Positions 8,346 to 17,815 of a stretch of 64,000 nucleotides of DNA are shown piece after piece. The stretch is from Piscinibacter gummiphilus. Lineage in GTDB: Bacteria > Pseudomonadota > Gammaproteobacteria > Burkholderiales > Burkholderiaceae_C. The stretch lies in assembly GCF_002116905.1 (NCBI RefSeq), contig NZ_CP015118.1, forward strand, positions 1,240,001 through 1,304,000, written 5' to 3'. The position numbers and the translations under genes were made by a program. Within the stretch, counting starts at the first letter, position 1. Every line of letters begins with the position of its first letter. The notes beneath the pieces were generated by a model. That model was not told where the DNA came from. It did no database searches and worked only from the letters and a program-made list of their open reading frames with translations.

Positions 8346-9566
8346 CTACTTCACCCAGGTATTGAGTTGGATGATCGGCAGCAACACGGCCAGCACGATC
8401 ACCATCACCACGGCCCCCATCACCACCATCAGCAACGGCTCCAGAATGGTCGCCATCTGCATCGACCGCCGCTGCACTTCCTGCCCCAGCTGGCCTGCGG
8501 CGCGGTCGAGCATCTCGGGCAGCTTGCCGGTCTGTTCGCCGAGCCGCGCGAACATGGCCAGCAGCCCGGGGAAGCGTTTCTTGCCGGCCAGGGCCGACGC
8601 GAGCGGTGCGCCTTCGCGCACCTGCACCAGCGCATCGAGCGCGTCGGCCCGCATCGCGCGGTTCGACAGCGTCTCGGCGGCGGCCTGCAGGGCCTTCAGG
8701 ATGGGCACGCCGGCGCCGGCCAGCATCGCGAGGGTGCCGGCGAAGCGGGCAGCGTTGTAGCCGCGGGCGAGGCGTCCGAACAGGGGCAGGTTCAGCAGCC
8801 CGGCGTCGAACTGCACGCGGAAGACCTCGTTGCGCAGCGCGAGCCGCAGCAGCGAGAACGCACCCACCAGGCCGAGCGCCAGCAGCCAGCCGTAGCCGCG
8901 CAGAAAGGCGCTCACGGCGAGCATCGCGGACGTCAGGAACGGCAGCGCGCGCTTGGAGTTCACGAACACCGAGGCGACCTGCGGCACGACGTACGTGACG
9001 AGGAAGATCACGATGACCACGGCGATGACGGACACGATCGCGGGGTACAGCGTGGCGCCCATCAGCTTGCCGCGCAGCGCCTGGCGTTCTTCCAGGTCGT
9101 CGGCCATGCGCTCGAGCACGCGGCCGAGCGCGCCGCTCTGTTCGCCGGCGGCGACGACCGCGCGGTACACGTCGTCGAACTCGCGCGGCGCGCTGGACAG
9201 CGCCCGGGCGAACGGCGAGCCGGAGTTCACCTCGCTGCGCAGGTGTGCCACCAGTTCGCGCTGACGCGGGTCCTCCGCCTCCTCGCTGAGCAGCGTGAGC
9301 GCCCGTTCGAGCGGCAGCCCCGAGCCGACGAGGCCGGCGAGCTGGCGGGTCCACACGGCCAGCGCCGTGGACGTGAACACCTTGCGGCGCATCGCCATGA
9401 AGTTGCCGGCGGGCTGCGTGCCCGCGCTCACCACCTGCTGCACGTCGAGCGGCACGAGCGACTGCGCGCGCAGCTGGGCGCGGGCGGCCTTGAGGTTGTC
9501 GGCCTCGAGCAGGCCGGTGGTGGACTTGCCGGCGCCGTCGAGCGCCTCGAACTTGTACGCGGGCAT
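8346..9566 (-). CDS. gspF: Type II secretion inner-membrane platform protein GspF
   Basis: A 406-residue polytopic membrane protein of the PilC/GspF family, normal length. It opens with the family N-terminus (MPAYKFEALDGAGK) and carries two repeated cytoplasmic helical domains, each followed by membrane segments: around residues 170-195 (VIAVVIVIFLVTYVVP), 215-240, and a C-terminal segment (VVMGAVVMVIVLAVLLPII). The conserved ERALTLLSEEAEDPRQR and GVPILKALQAAAET blocks mark the two repeats. GspF forms the platform that contacts the GspE ATPase. It is the last gene of the gspG-F minus-strand unit, 12 bp after gspE. Confidence 0.97.
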   Translation of the reverse strand: MPAYKFEALDGAGKSTTGLLEADNLKAARAQLRAQSLVPLDVQQVVSAGTQPAGNFMAMRRKVFTSTALAVWTRQLAGLVGSGLPLERALTLLSEEAEDPRQRELVAHLRSEVNSGSPFARALSSAPREFDDVYRAVVAAGEQSGALGRVLERMADDLEERQALRGKLMGATLYPAIVSVIAVVIVIFLVTYVVPQVASVFVNSKRALPFLTSAMLAVSAFLRGYGWLLALGLVGAFSLLRLALRNEVFRVQFDAGLLNLPLFGRLARGYNAARFAGTLAMLAGAGVPILKALQAAAETLSNRAMRADALDALVQVREGAPLASALAGKKRFPGLLAMFARLGEQTGKLPEMLDRAAGQLGQEVQRRSMQMATILEPLLMVVMGAVVMVIVLAVLLPIIQLNTWVK

Positions 9567-9578
9567 CGGGCTCTGGCC

Positions 9579-11000
9579 TTACTCTCGGGTGACCCGCATC
9601 ACTTCTTCCGGCGAGGTGATGCCTTCGGCGACGAGTCGGTCGCCGTCCTCGCGCATCGAGTGCATGCCGCCCAGGCGGGCGGTGGCGATGATCTCGGGTT
9701 CGGGGGCGCGGTTGTGGATGAGGCCGCGCACGCGTTCGTCGGCCACCATCAGCTCGTACACGCCGGTGCGGCCCTTGTAGCCGCTGTGGCCGCATTCGGC
9801 GCAGCCCACCGGGTGCCACTGGCCCTTGCCGTCCTGGATCTTGCAGTGCGGGCACAGCTTGCGCACGAGGCGCTGCGCCAGCACGCCCAGCAGGCTCGAG
9901 CTGAGCAGGAACGGCTCGATGCCCATGTCGGTCAGCCGCGTGACGGCGCTGGGCGCGTCGTTCGTGTGCAGCGTGGCCAGCACCAAGTGGCCCGTGAGGG
10001 ATGCCTGCACGGCGATCTGCGCGGTCTCGAAGTCGCGGATTTCACCGATCATGATGACGTCCGGGTCCTGGCGCAGGATGGCGCGCAGGGCCTTCGCGAA
10101 CGTGAGGTCGATCTTCGAGTTGACCTGCGTCTGGCCGATGCCGGCGAGTTCGTATTCGACCGGGTCTTCCACGGTCAGCACGTTGGTGGTGGACGTGTCG
10201 ATGCCCGCGAGCGACGCGTACAGCGTGGTGGTCTTGCCGGAGCCCGTGGGGCCGGTGACGAGCACGATGCCGTGCGGCTGCTGGATCAGGTTGTCGAAGC
10301 GGGACAGCGTGGCGCCGCCCATGCCCAGGCCCTCGAGCGTGAACTTCGATTCGCCCTTGTCGAGCAGGCGCAGCACGGCGCGTTCGCCGTGCGAGGACGC
10401 GAGCGTGGACACCCGCACGTCGACCGCGCGGCCGCCGATGCGCAGCGAGATGCGGCCGTCCTGCGGGAGGCGCTTCTCCGAGATGTCGAGCTCGGCCATG
10501 ATCTTCAGGCGCGAGATCAGCGCGGCGTGCAGCGCCTTGTTGGGCTGCACCACCTCGCGCAGCGTGCCGTCGACGCGGAAGCGCACCGAGCTCGAGCGCT
10601 CGTACGGTTCGATGTGGATGTCGCTCGCGCCGTCCTTCGCGGCCTGCGTCAGCAGCGCGTTGAGCATGCGGATGATCGGCGCGTCGTTGGCGGCCTCCAG
10701 CAGGTCCTCCACGGCGGGCAGGTCCTGCATCATGCGGCTCAGGTCCACGCGGCTCTCGACCTCGCCGATCACGGTGGCCGCGCTCGACTCACCGCCGGCG
10801 TACGCGGCCGCGATGCGGTTGGTCAGCGTGTCGGCCGATTCGTGCGTCAGCGTGTCGACGGAGTACAGGCGCAGCACCTCGCCGAGCGCGGACAGCGACA
10901 CGTTCTCGGGCGCCCACAGCATCAGGCGCTCGCCGTCGTCCTCGAGCAGCAGCGTGTGCGCCTTCGCGTAGGCGTAGGGCAGGGGGTGGCGGGCTCCCAT
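9579..11000 (-). CDS. gspE: Type II secretion ATPase GspE
   Basis: A 473-residue secretion ATPase. The core contains the Walker A motif GPTGSGKTTTLYA, an Asp box (VEDPVEY), Walker B IMIGEIRD and a His box with LHTNDAP. The tetracysteine zinc motif typical of GspE is present: CPHC and, after about 14 residues, CAEC. The N-terminal domain is shortened compared with E. coli-type GspE (about 500 residues) but retains the N1E region that docks on GspL. It powers pseudopilus assembly through GspF and GspL. Only 10 bp separate it from gspD. Confidence 0.97.
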   Translation of the reverse strand: MGARHPLPYAYAKAHTLLLEDDGERLMLWAPENVSLSALGEVLRLYSVDTLTHESADTLTNRIAAAYAGGESSAATVIGEVESRVDLSRMMQDLPAVEDLLEAANDAPIIRMLNALLTQAAKDGASDIHIEPYERSSSVRFRVDGTLREVVQPNKALHAALISRLKIMAELDISEKRLPQDGRISLRIGGRAVDVRVSTLASSHGERAVLRLLDKGESKFTLEGLGMGGATLSRFDNLIQQPHGIVLVTGPTGSGKTTTLYASLAGIDTSTTNVLTVEDPVEYELAGIGQTQVNSKIDLTFAKALRAILRQDPDVIMIGEIRDFETAQIAVQASLTGHLVLATLHTNDAPSAVTRLTDMGIEPFLLSSSLLGVLAQRLVRKLCPHCKIQDGKGQWHPVGCAECGHSGYKGRTGVYELMVADERVRGLIHNRAPEPEIIATARLGGMHSMREDGDRLVAEGITSPEEVMRVTRE

Positions 11001-11010
11001 GGCGCGGGCC

Positions 11011-13272
11011 TCAGTTCGACGGCGTGGAGGCCGGTGCCGAGGGCGGAACCACCGGCGGGTTGCTCGGCGGCAGCGTGGACGGATCGCGCGGGGCCGGTTG
11101 CGTACGCTCGCTCAGCGGTGCGGGGATGGTCGGGGCGATCCGGCCCGGTGCGGGCGCGTTGAACGGCGGCAGCACCGGCGTCTGGTAGGACGGCGATTCC
11201 ATGCCCTGCTGCACGGCGCGAATGGCGTCGTAGCGGTCGATGGACAGCGCGCTGGCGGCGACCTGGTCGCGCATCACCACCGGGCGTAGGAACACAAGCA
11301 GGTTGCTCTTCACGCGCTTGCGGTTGTCGGCGCGGAAGAGCGCGCCGATGTAGGGGATGTCACCCAGCAGCGGCACTTTGTCGATGTTGCCGGTGTACTC
11401 GTCCTTCATGAGGCCGCCCAGCACCATGATCTGGCCGTCGTCGACCACGACGTTGGTTTCGACCGCGCTCTTGTCGGTGGTGGGCCCGGAGAGGGTCGAC
11501 GTGCTGACCACGCTCGAGTTCTCTTGATAGATCACCATGCGCACGGTGCCGTTCTCGCCGATCTGCGGCTTCACGCGCAACGTGAGGCCCACGTCCTTGC
11601 GCTCGATGGTCTGGAACGGGCTTGCCGTGCCGGCACCCGTGGTGAGCGAACTTCCGGTGACGAACGGCACGTTCTGGCCGATGACGATCTTCGCTTCCTC
11701 ATTGTCGAGCGTCACGAGGTTCGGTGTCGACAGGATGTTGGCGTCGCCGGTGGACTCGAGGAACGTGGCCAGGGCGCCGATGGTGTAGAGGCTGCCGAAC
11801 TTGCGCAGCACGCCGAAGTTGAAGCCCTGCGACACCGCCCCGGCGAGTTCGCCCAGTGCGGCCGTGCCGCCATTGATGGCCGCCGTGCCGGAGATGATGC
11901 TGGGCCCGGGGGTCTGGAAATTCGTGCCGTAGCCGTACAGCGTGCTGTCGCCGCTCTTGCCGATGGTGCTTTGCCACTGCACGCCGATGTCACGGGTCTT
12001 GTTGGCATCGATCTTGACGATCATCGATTCGATGTAGACCTGCGCGCGGCGCGAGTCGAGCTGGTCGATGACGGCGCGCAGCTGCCGGTAGAGCGGTTCG
12101 GGCGCGGTGATGATCAGCGCGTTGGTGGCGGGGTCGGCCTGGATGAAGCCGCCGGTGTTGACCGCGGCGGCGGAGTTCACCGGAGCGGTGGACTGGGCCG
12201 ACGCGCCGTTCTGCGAGTTGCCGCTGTTCATCGCGGCGTTCGGGTTGCTCTGCGAGGTGGATGCGGGGGCCGCGCCGCCGCCGCCGGCCGCGCCGCCCTG
12301 GCCGGTGGTCTGCCCCGCGGCGTGGGCCGCGCGCAGCACGGTGGCCAGGCGCGTGGCGTCGGCGTTCTTCAGGTACACGACGTAGATGTTGCCGGCCGGG
12401 GAGTTCGAGTCCTGCGGCCGGTCGAGCTTCTCGACGATGGAGCGGATCTGCGCCATGCGCGCGGGGTTCGGCGCCTTCACGATCAGCGAGTTGGTGCGCG
12501 AGTCCGCGACGATGGCGGGCGCGGACGAGCCGCCCGGCACGGCGGCGGCCGGGGCGCCGGGCTGCCCGCTGGCGGACGCGTCGGCGAGCTTCTGGATCGT
12601 GGGCAGCAGGTCGACCGCGACGAGGTGCTTGAGCGGGATGATCTCGACGTCGCTGGCCCCGGCCGTGTCCATCGCCGCGATGATCTTCGCGATGCGCGAC
12701 AGGTTGTCGGCGTAGTCGGTGATGATCAGCGTGTTGTTGCCGGGGTTGGCGTTGATGGTGTTGTTCGGGCTGATCAGCGGGCGCAGCACCGGCACGAGGT
12801 TGTTCGCGTTCTCGTGGTTGATCTTGAAGATCTGCGTGATGATCTGGTCACCGCGGCGCGACACGCCACCCACCGACACCGTGCCCGACTGCAGCTTCGC
12901 GTCGGCCTCGGGCACGACCTTGTAGAGCCCGCCCGACTCCACCACCGTGAAGCCCTGGCCGCGCAGCGCGGCGAGGAAGTTCAGGTAGGCCTCGCGCGTG
13001 GTGAGGGGCTCCTCGCTGTAGAGGGTGATCTGGCCCTTCACGCGGGGGTCGACGATGAACTGCTGCTTGAGCATCGCGCCGATGGCCCGCGCCACGCCTT
13101 CGATCTCGGCGTTGACGAAGTTCAGCGTGACCTGCTGCTCCGCCGCACGCGTGCGCTTCGCGGGCGTCTGCGCGAACACGAGGGGCGCGGGCAGCGACGT
13201 GGCGATCATCGCGGCCGCCACGGCCGAGGTCAGCGGGCGCCGGGGCAGCGAGAGGAGAGGGCGCTTGTTCAT
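11011..13272 (-). CDS. gspD: Type II secretion outer-membrane secretin GspD
   Basis: A 753-residue secretin. A signal peptide ends at about residue 34 (LPAPLVFA). It is followed by the N0 domain (starting VTLNFVNAEIEGVARAIG), repeated N1-N3 domains, and the C-terminal secretin barrel domain with the VPLLGDIPYIGALF motif. The N3 domain holds a low-complexity insert rich in Gly, Ala, Ser, Asn and Gln (about residues 325-380). The C-terminal tail of about 60 residues is Pro-rich, where the S-domain that binds a pilotin would lie. GspD forms the multimeric outer-membrane gate. Its stop and start are each within 10 bp of neighbouring gsp genes. Confidence 0.97.
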   Translation of the reverse strand: MNKRPLLSLPRRPLTSAVAAAMIATSLPAPLVFAQTPAKRTRAAEQQVTLNFVNAEIEGVARAIGAMLKQQFIVDPRVKGQITLYSEEPLTTREAYLNFLAALRGQGFTVVESGGLYKVVPEADAKLQSGTVSVGGVSRRGDQIITQIFKINHENANNLVPVLRPLISPNNTINANPGNNTLIITDYADNLSRIAKIIAAMDTAGASDVEIIPLKHLVAVDLLPTIQKLADASASGQPGAPAAAVPGGSSAPAIVADSRTNSLIVKAPNPARMAQIRSIVEKLDRPQDSNSPAGNIYVVYLKNADATRLATVLRAAHAAGQTTGQGGAAGGGGAAPASTSQSNPNAAMNSGNSQNGASAQSTAPVNSAAAVNTGGFIQADPATNALIITAPEPLYRQLRAVIDQLDSRRAQVYIESMIVKIDANKTRDIGVQWQSTIGKSGDSTLYGYGTNFQTPGPSIISGTAAINGGTAALGELAGAVSQGFNFGVLRKFGSLYTIGALATFLESTGDANILSTPNLVTLDNEEAKIVIGQNVPFVTGSSLTTGAGTASPFQTIERKDVGLTLRVKPQIGENGTVRMVIYQENSSVVSTSTLSGPTTDKSAVETNVVVDDGQIMVLGGLMKDEYTGNIDKVPLLGDIPYIGALFRADNRKRVKSNLLVFLRPVVMRDQVAASALSIDRYDAIRAVQQGMESPSYQTPVLPPFNAPAPGRIAPTIPAPLSERTQPAPRDPSTLPPSNPPVVPPSAPASTPSN

Positions 13273-13275
13273 GGC

Positions 13276-14178
13276 TTATCCGATCGAGATGACGGACCGG
13301 GCGCCGCTGCGCCGTCCGATGATATTGAGCAGGTTGGACAGGGCGGCGGCCTCGTTTTCGGTGGCCGTGGCTTCACCGCGGAAGCGCAGGCCGTTGGCCG
13401 ACCAGGTGCCCGATCCCGAGAGCTTGAGTGCGCCCTCCGTGGTGACGAGGGTGACCTGCGACGGTTCCCCCGGACGGCTCGCGTTGCCGTTGATGCTGAA
13501 GCGGTAGCTGCCGAGCGTGTCGAGCGTGGTCAGGCGAGACGACGCCTGCAGCACTTCCACGTCGAGGGCGCCGTCGAAGATCACGCGGCCCTGCACCCAT
13601 TCCACGGTGAGGCCGGGCGACAGCACGCGCATGCGGCCACCCAGCTGCAGCGTGTTGAAGGGCGTGCCCAGGCCGCTCAGCAGCGCGCTGGGCCACTGGC
13701 CCACCCAGCCCGGCGGCGGCACGAGCGTGGCGGACATGCGGCCGAAGCCCGGCTTGAGCCGCATGGTGACGGTGTCGTTGAGGCAGCAGTCGTGGCGCGC
13801 CTTGAGGGACAGCGCGGTGCCGGCGAGGCCCAGCGTCCATTCGAAGCGGCCGGGCAGGGCGGTGGCGTCGCGGCTGCCGGGGCCACCGGTGAGCACCACC
13901 ACGGCGCTGCCGGACCAGAGGGTGCCGCGGGCGTCGGACAGCAGCACGCGCTGCGACGTGCCGGAGGCCACCATGCGGGCCAGCCATTCGGCGGGCGCGA
14001 AGACCACGAGGGCGGTGAACACGCCCACCACGACGCCGGCGATGGCCCAGCGCGAGGCGGCGCTGCGCGAGCGTTCCCACGCGGTCTCGGCGAGGGTGGA
14101 GTCGCCCCATCCGGTGGGGGCCATGCTGTTGACGAAGCGGCGCCCGCGGATGCGGCGCACGACCAGTTTGCGGGCCAT
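13276..14178 (-). CDS. gspN: Type II secretion protein GspN
   Basis: A 300-residue GspN-family protein with one N-terminal membrane segment (AIAGVVVGVFTALVVFAPA, about residues 46-64) and a mostly beta periplasmic domain. Family blocks such as GTLWSGSAVVVL and FNTLQLGGRMRVLSPGL are visible. GspN is an accessory component found in some type II systems, and its exact job is not settled. The start ATG overlaps the gspM stop as TGATG, and the stop lies 3 bp before gspD, fixing it in the operon. Confidence 0.9.
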   Translation of the reverse strand: MARKLVVRRIRGRRFVNSMAPTGWGDSTLAETAWERSRSAASRWAIAGVVVGVFTALVVFAPAEWLARMVASGTSQRVLLSDARGTLWSGSAVVVLTGGPGSRDATALPGRFEWTLGLAGTALSLKARHDCCLNDTVTMRLKPGFGRMSATLVPPPGWVGQWPSALLSGLGTPFNTLQLGGRMRVLSPGLTVEWVQGRVIFDGALDVEVLQASSRLTTLDTLGSYRFSINGNASRPGEPSQVTLVTTEGALKLSGSGTWSANGLRFRGEATATENEAAALSNLLNIIGRRSGARSVISIG

Positions 14179-14699
14179 CAGACGCCCCCTCCGAGGGCCA
14201 CGATCACGGTACCGGTGTAGCCGGTGGGACCCCGGCTCAATTGGGTTTCGACGGGACGCACGCGGGCGCCGCTGCGCACCTCGCCGAGCCAGGCGCGCAG
14301 CTGCTCGCCGGTGACACCGGTGAGCGTGAGCGTGGCGCGGTCGCCTTGCACGGCGATGCGGGCCTTCTCGGCGCCGAGGCGGTCGGTGGCGGCCTTGAGG
14401 GCTTCCTGCTGCTGCGACTGGCCGACGGCGGCCACGGCGCGCAGCTCGCGCGTTTCCGCGGCGAGGCGCTGCATGGCCTGCAGCTGCACGTCGAGGGCGT
14501 CGATCTGCTTCGGGGCCTGCTGCAACGTGCGCCAGGCCGGCTGGATGGCGATGGCCCACACGATCCAGACGCCGATCAGCGTGGCGGCGGCGATGACCGC
14601 GAGGCGCTCGCGTTCGGCCAGCGCCTTCCAGCGTTCGGCGGCGTGTTTCTGCGCCTCGACGAGGGCCGGCGGCAGCGCGCGTTTCGGTGCGGTGCTCAT
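14178..14699 (-). CDS. gspM: Type II secretion protein GspM
   Basis: A 173-residue bitopic inner-membrane protein. It has a short cytoplasmic N-terminus, one transmembrane helix (about residues 36-54, LAVIAAATLIGVWIVWAIAI) and a periplasmic ferredoxin-like domain with coiled-coil potential (about 58-110). GspM partners with GspL and stabilises the GspE-GspL platform. The start overlaps the gspL stop (ATGA), and the stop overlaps gspN. Length is normal for the family. Confidence 0.92.
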   Translation of the reverse strand: MSTAPKRALPPALVEAQKHAAERWKALAERERLAVIAAATLIGVWIVWAIAIQPAWRTLQQAPKQIDALDVQLQAMQRLAAETRELRAVAAVGQSQQQEALKAATDRLGAEKARIAVQGDRATLTLTGVTGEQLRAWLGEVRSGARVRPVETQLSRGPTGYTGTVIVALGGGV

Positions 14700-15967
14700 T
14701 GCAGGCCTCCGACGGGGGCACGGCTCAGCGTGAGCGTGCCGTTCGTGATTTCGACGGCCCAGCCGCTCGGGCGCAGCTGGTTGACGAACTGGGTGATCTG
14801 GTCCGGGTTCCAGCCCTGGGCGGAGAGCGTGAGGCGGCCCGGTTCGTACTTGAGGTTCTCGACCGGCGGGCGGTCGGGCGGCCACGCGGACGCGGCGGCG
14901 GCCAGCATGGGTTCGAGGTCGGTTTCACCGGGGCGGCCGGCGGCGGCGCGCAGCGTGTCGGTCTCGCGGCGCATCTGCGCGGGGGCGTCGAGGATGCCGC
15001 CCTGCAGCTGCGGATGGGCCGTGCGCAGCACCTGCTCCATCGCGACCTTCTTCTGCTGGATCGCGCTGCGCTGCAGCGACGCCCACAGGTTCAGGCCGAT
15101 GACCTGCACCGCGACGAGGGCGATGAGCCCGTACCGCAGCGGACGCCAGTCGGGGCGCAGGAACTGCCGCCAGACGTCGCGCACCGCGCGGGAACCCCGG
15201 TTCTTGCGGGCCAGCAGGAACTGGCGCAGGTTCCAGAGCGACCGGGCCGACAGCAGCAGGCGCTGGGCCTCGGGCATCACGACCGGCGGCGAGCCCAGCC
15301 ATTTCTCCGCCGCGGCGGCGGCGGACGGCGTGGCGCTGAAGCGGGCGTTCTCGGGCAGCGGCGACGGCAGCAGCGCGCGGCCGAGGGTGCCCTTGAGGTT
15401 GACCACGATGACGCCGTCGGGGTGCGCCCAGCTGAGCGAGAGGGACTGTGCCGAAGTGTCGTCGCCCGCGGGGGCTTCGCCGGAGGTCTCGAAGAAGTGG
15501 CCGGTGGGCGGATCGTCGGGCCACGACGAGGGCACGACGCGGTCGACGAAGACCTGCGATTTCTCGAGGAACGCGAGTTCGCCGGCGAGCCACGCACGGT
15601 CGGTGGCGGCCACCCACGTGGGCTGCCCGGCGCTCGCCATGGGCGCGACGGCCAGGTGGACGGACTCGGGCTCTTCCAGCAGCGCGTCTTCCAGCACACC
15701 CACGAGTGCGGCCTGCAGCCGCGCGGCCGGCGCCTTGGGCAGCGTGATGCGGTGCCAGCTCACGTCGGTGTCGGCGAGCACGGCCACGACGGTGGAGGCC
15801 TTCGGCAACTGCTTCGCAGGGCACTGCCCCTGGCCGCTCAGCAGCAGGCCGTCAGGACTCAGGGCGTAGCGGTACTCGGTAGCGCTGCGCGCTTCCGGGT
15901 CGGCCGCGTCCGCGGTGTGGCCTTGGAGGCGCAGCCGGGGCGGGATCTGGACGACAAGAGTGCTCAT
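14696..15967 (-). CDS. gspL: Type II secretion protein GspL
   Basis: A 423-residue protein with an actin-like cytoplasmic domain (about residues 1-250) that recruits GspE, a transmembrane helix near residue 260-280 (LIALVAVQVIGLNLWA) and a periplasmic ferredoxin-like domain that contacts GspM. The ATG at 15967 gives the expected N-terminus (MSTLVVQIPPRLRL). A 109-bp gap separates it from gspK, the longest gap inside the gsp run. That gap could hold an internal promoter or processing site, but no clear motif was seen there. Confidence 0.92.
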   Translation of the reverse strand: MSTLVVQIPPRLRLQGHTADAADPEARSATEYRYALSPDGLLLSGQGQCPAKQLPKASTVVAVLADTDVSWHRITLPKAPAARLQAALVGVLEDALLEEPESVHLAVAPMASAGQPTWVAATDRAWLAGELAFLEKSQVFVDRVVPSSWPDDPPTGHFFETSGEAPAGDDTSAQSLSLSWAHPDGVIVVNLKGTLGRALLPSPLPENARFSATPSAAAAAEKWLGSPPVVMPEAQRLLLSARSLWNLRQFLLARKNRGSRAVRDVWRQFLRPDWRPLRYGLIALVAVQVIGLNLWASLQRSAIQQKKVAMEQVLRTAHPQLQGGILDAPAQMRRETDTLRAAAGRPGETDLEPMLAAAASAWPPDRPPVENLKYEPGRLTLSAQGWNPDQITQFVNQLRPSGWAVEITNGTLTLSRAPVGGLQ

Positions 15968-16076
15968 GAGGGCAACAGGGAATTTGCGGCATTGTAGGCA
16001 CCGATCATGGCGATTCCATGCCGAATCAACGGCTTACGGACGATTTCTCCAGTGATCGTTGCGCGGGGCAGTCTGC

Positions 16077-17168
16077 TCATCCGGGATCACTCGAATTGAC
16101 CCATTCGGAAGAAAGGATCTCGACTTTCGGCGGGGCACCCGACTGGCGGCGGAGCAGCGAACGCTGCTCCAGCACCTGGCTCTCGAGGCGCAGGCGACCG
16201 TTGACCACGAAATAGCTGCTCTGCCAGGCCACCTGTGGCAGCGGTGCCGCGCCCTGGGCGGGTGTGGTGGCGGGCAGGTACTTGGTGTGCGGGTTGTCGG
16301 CGCTGAAGGCGTTGCTCTTGCGGGCCTGCACCAGCGTCTCGGCCGTGGCCAGGTTGAGGTTCAGCGCGGCGGCAATCACTTCGCGCGACGCGGTGTTGAC
16401 GTTGACCGGGATCTCCTTGCGGGTGTCGTCCGGGTCGCGGATCAGGATGACGTAGGGCGCCAGGGCCTTGATGGTGTTGGCGTCGAGGCCGAACCACTGG
16501 AGCTGGTCGAGGCGCTGCGGCATCAGCGGCCGGCTGGCCGAGTTCGTGGTGAACGGCGGCGTGGCCTCGAGCAGTCCCTGCACGATGGTCTGCGGCACCG
16601 TGGGGTTGAGGTTGAGCAGCGCGCACAGGCGCTTGAAGGCCTCGACCTGGGCCACGCGCGGCTGCGCGCCGACGCTGGCGGTGCCGGGGTTCCCGCTGCC
16701 GCCGCTGCCGCTGCCCGCGGCCGCGCCACCGGTTCCACCCGTGCTGCTCTGTATTCCGCCCGCCTGGACCAGGCCCAGCAGGTTGAACTTCGCCTGGGCG
16801 TCCTCGATGTGGCCGGACAGGAACGCCTCCGGCGCGTCGTCGGTGTTCTCCTTGTCCGCGGCGAGGAACGTGGAGATGCGGGCTTCGGCCAGCGGCGCGG
16901 CCCAGGCTTCGCCGAGGTTGTCGGACGCCTTGCCCTTGTTGCCGCGGTCGGCGCGGATGTCGCCACGCAGGATGTCGCGGGTCCAGCCCATCGCGCCGCC
17001 GAGCATCCACGCCGACTGCTGGCGGCTGCGTTCGGCGGTCTCGATCTGCACCGCGCGCCACTGTTGCCACACCATCGACACCGCGAGGGTGGACACCACG
17101 GTGACGATGATCAGGGCCATCAGCAGCGCGGCGCCGCGCTGGCGGGGGGGAACGGCAGGTCTCGTCAT
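16077..17168 (-). CDS. gspK: Type II secretion minor pseudopilin GspK
   Basis: A 363-residue pseudopilin. The prepilin cleavage site is RGAALLMALIIVTVV near residue 12; the Glu at position +5 that other pilins carry is absent, as is usual for GspK, the tip subunit. The large globular domain contains a Gly/Ser-rich linker (about residues 143-165) and the VNVNTASREVIAA helix-hairpin-helix region typical of GspK. With GspI and GspJ it caps the pseudopilus. The start ATG at 17168 overlaps the gspJ stop by 4 bp. Confidence 0.94.
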   Translation of the reverse strand: MTRPAVPPRQRGAALLMALIIVTVVSTLAVSMVWQQWRAVQIETAERSRQQSAWMLGGAMGWTRDILRGDIRADRGNKGKASDNLGEAWAAPLAEARISTFLAADKENTDDAPEAFLSGHIEDAQAKFNLLGLVQAGGIQSSTGGTGGAAAGSGSGGSGNPGTASVGAQPRVAQVEAFKRLCALLNLNPTVPQTIVQGLLEATPPFTTNSASRPLMPQRLDQLQWFGLDANTIKALAPYVILIRDPDDTRKEIPVNVNTASREVIAAALNLNLATAETLVQARKSNAFSADNPHTKYLPATTPAQGAAPLPQVAWQSSYFVVNGRLRLESQVLEQRSLLRRQSGAPPKVEILSSEWVNSSDPG

Positions 17169-17815
17169 GTGGCGTCCAGCGCGATGTCGCGGGTGATGGT
17201 GCCGGTGAGGCCGCTGCTGCCGTCGAAGGTCAGCACGATGCGCACGGCGACGGGCAGCTGCGTGACCGGGTTGCCGGTGCCGGCGCCGCCGGCGGTCTGG
17301 CCGCTGCTGGTGCTCGACTGCGCGTTGGACCAGGTCTGCGCGCCGGGGGCCACGTAGTACACCTGCCAGTCGGTGAGGCCGGAGACGGTCTTGAGCTGCC
17401 CTGCCTCGTTGCCCATCAGCTGCTGGCTCGAGTTCCATGCGTCGACCAGGCCCTGCACGGTGGTGCTGGCCGGGCTGGCCCATCGGAACCATGCACCTTC
17501 GCGGCGCGCCCACACGACGACCTGCAGGCCGCGGTCGGTGCGCCGGGTCATGAAGGCGCGCGCGCCGTCGAAGCGCAGGGCGGGGATGTTGGTCTCGGCC
17601 TCGGTGTTCTGGATGGCGCCGAGGTCCTGTTCCCATTGCGCGATCACCGTGCTCGCGCGCAGCACCTGGTCGACCTTGCCCTGCGTGACGTCGCGGGCGC
17701 GCACGATGCCATCGACGCCCTGCCACGACATCACCGCGACGATGGCCATGATGGACATGGCGATCAGCACCTCGACGAGCGTGAAGCCGCGGGCGGGAAG
17801 GGAGCGGCGCGCCAT
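17165..17815 (-). CDS. gspJ: Type II secretion minor pseudopilin GspJ
   Basis: A 216-residue pseudopilin with a prepilin peptidase site RG|FTLVEVLIAM near residue 10, including Glu at +5 of the mature chain, followed by a hydrophobic helix. The globular part has the GspJ-type DWQVYYVAPG segment. The start at 17815 overlaps the gspI stop as TGATG, and the stop overlaps gspK. It is part of the GspI-J-K tip complex that primes the pseudopilus. Confidence 0.94.
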   Translation of the reverse strand: MARRSLPARGFTLVEVLIAMSIMAIVAVMSWQGVDGIVRARDVTQGKVDQVLRASTVIAQWEQDLGAIQNTEAETNIPALRFDGARAFMTRRTDRGLQVVVWARREGAWFRWASPASTTVQGLVDAWNSSQQLMGNEAGQLKTVSGLTDWQVYYVAPGAQTWSNAQSSTSSGQTAGGAGTGNPVTQLPVAVRIVLTFDGSSGLTGTITRDIALDAT

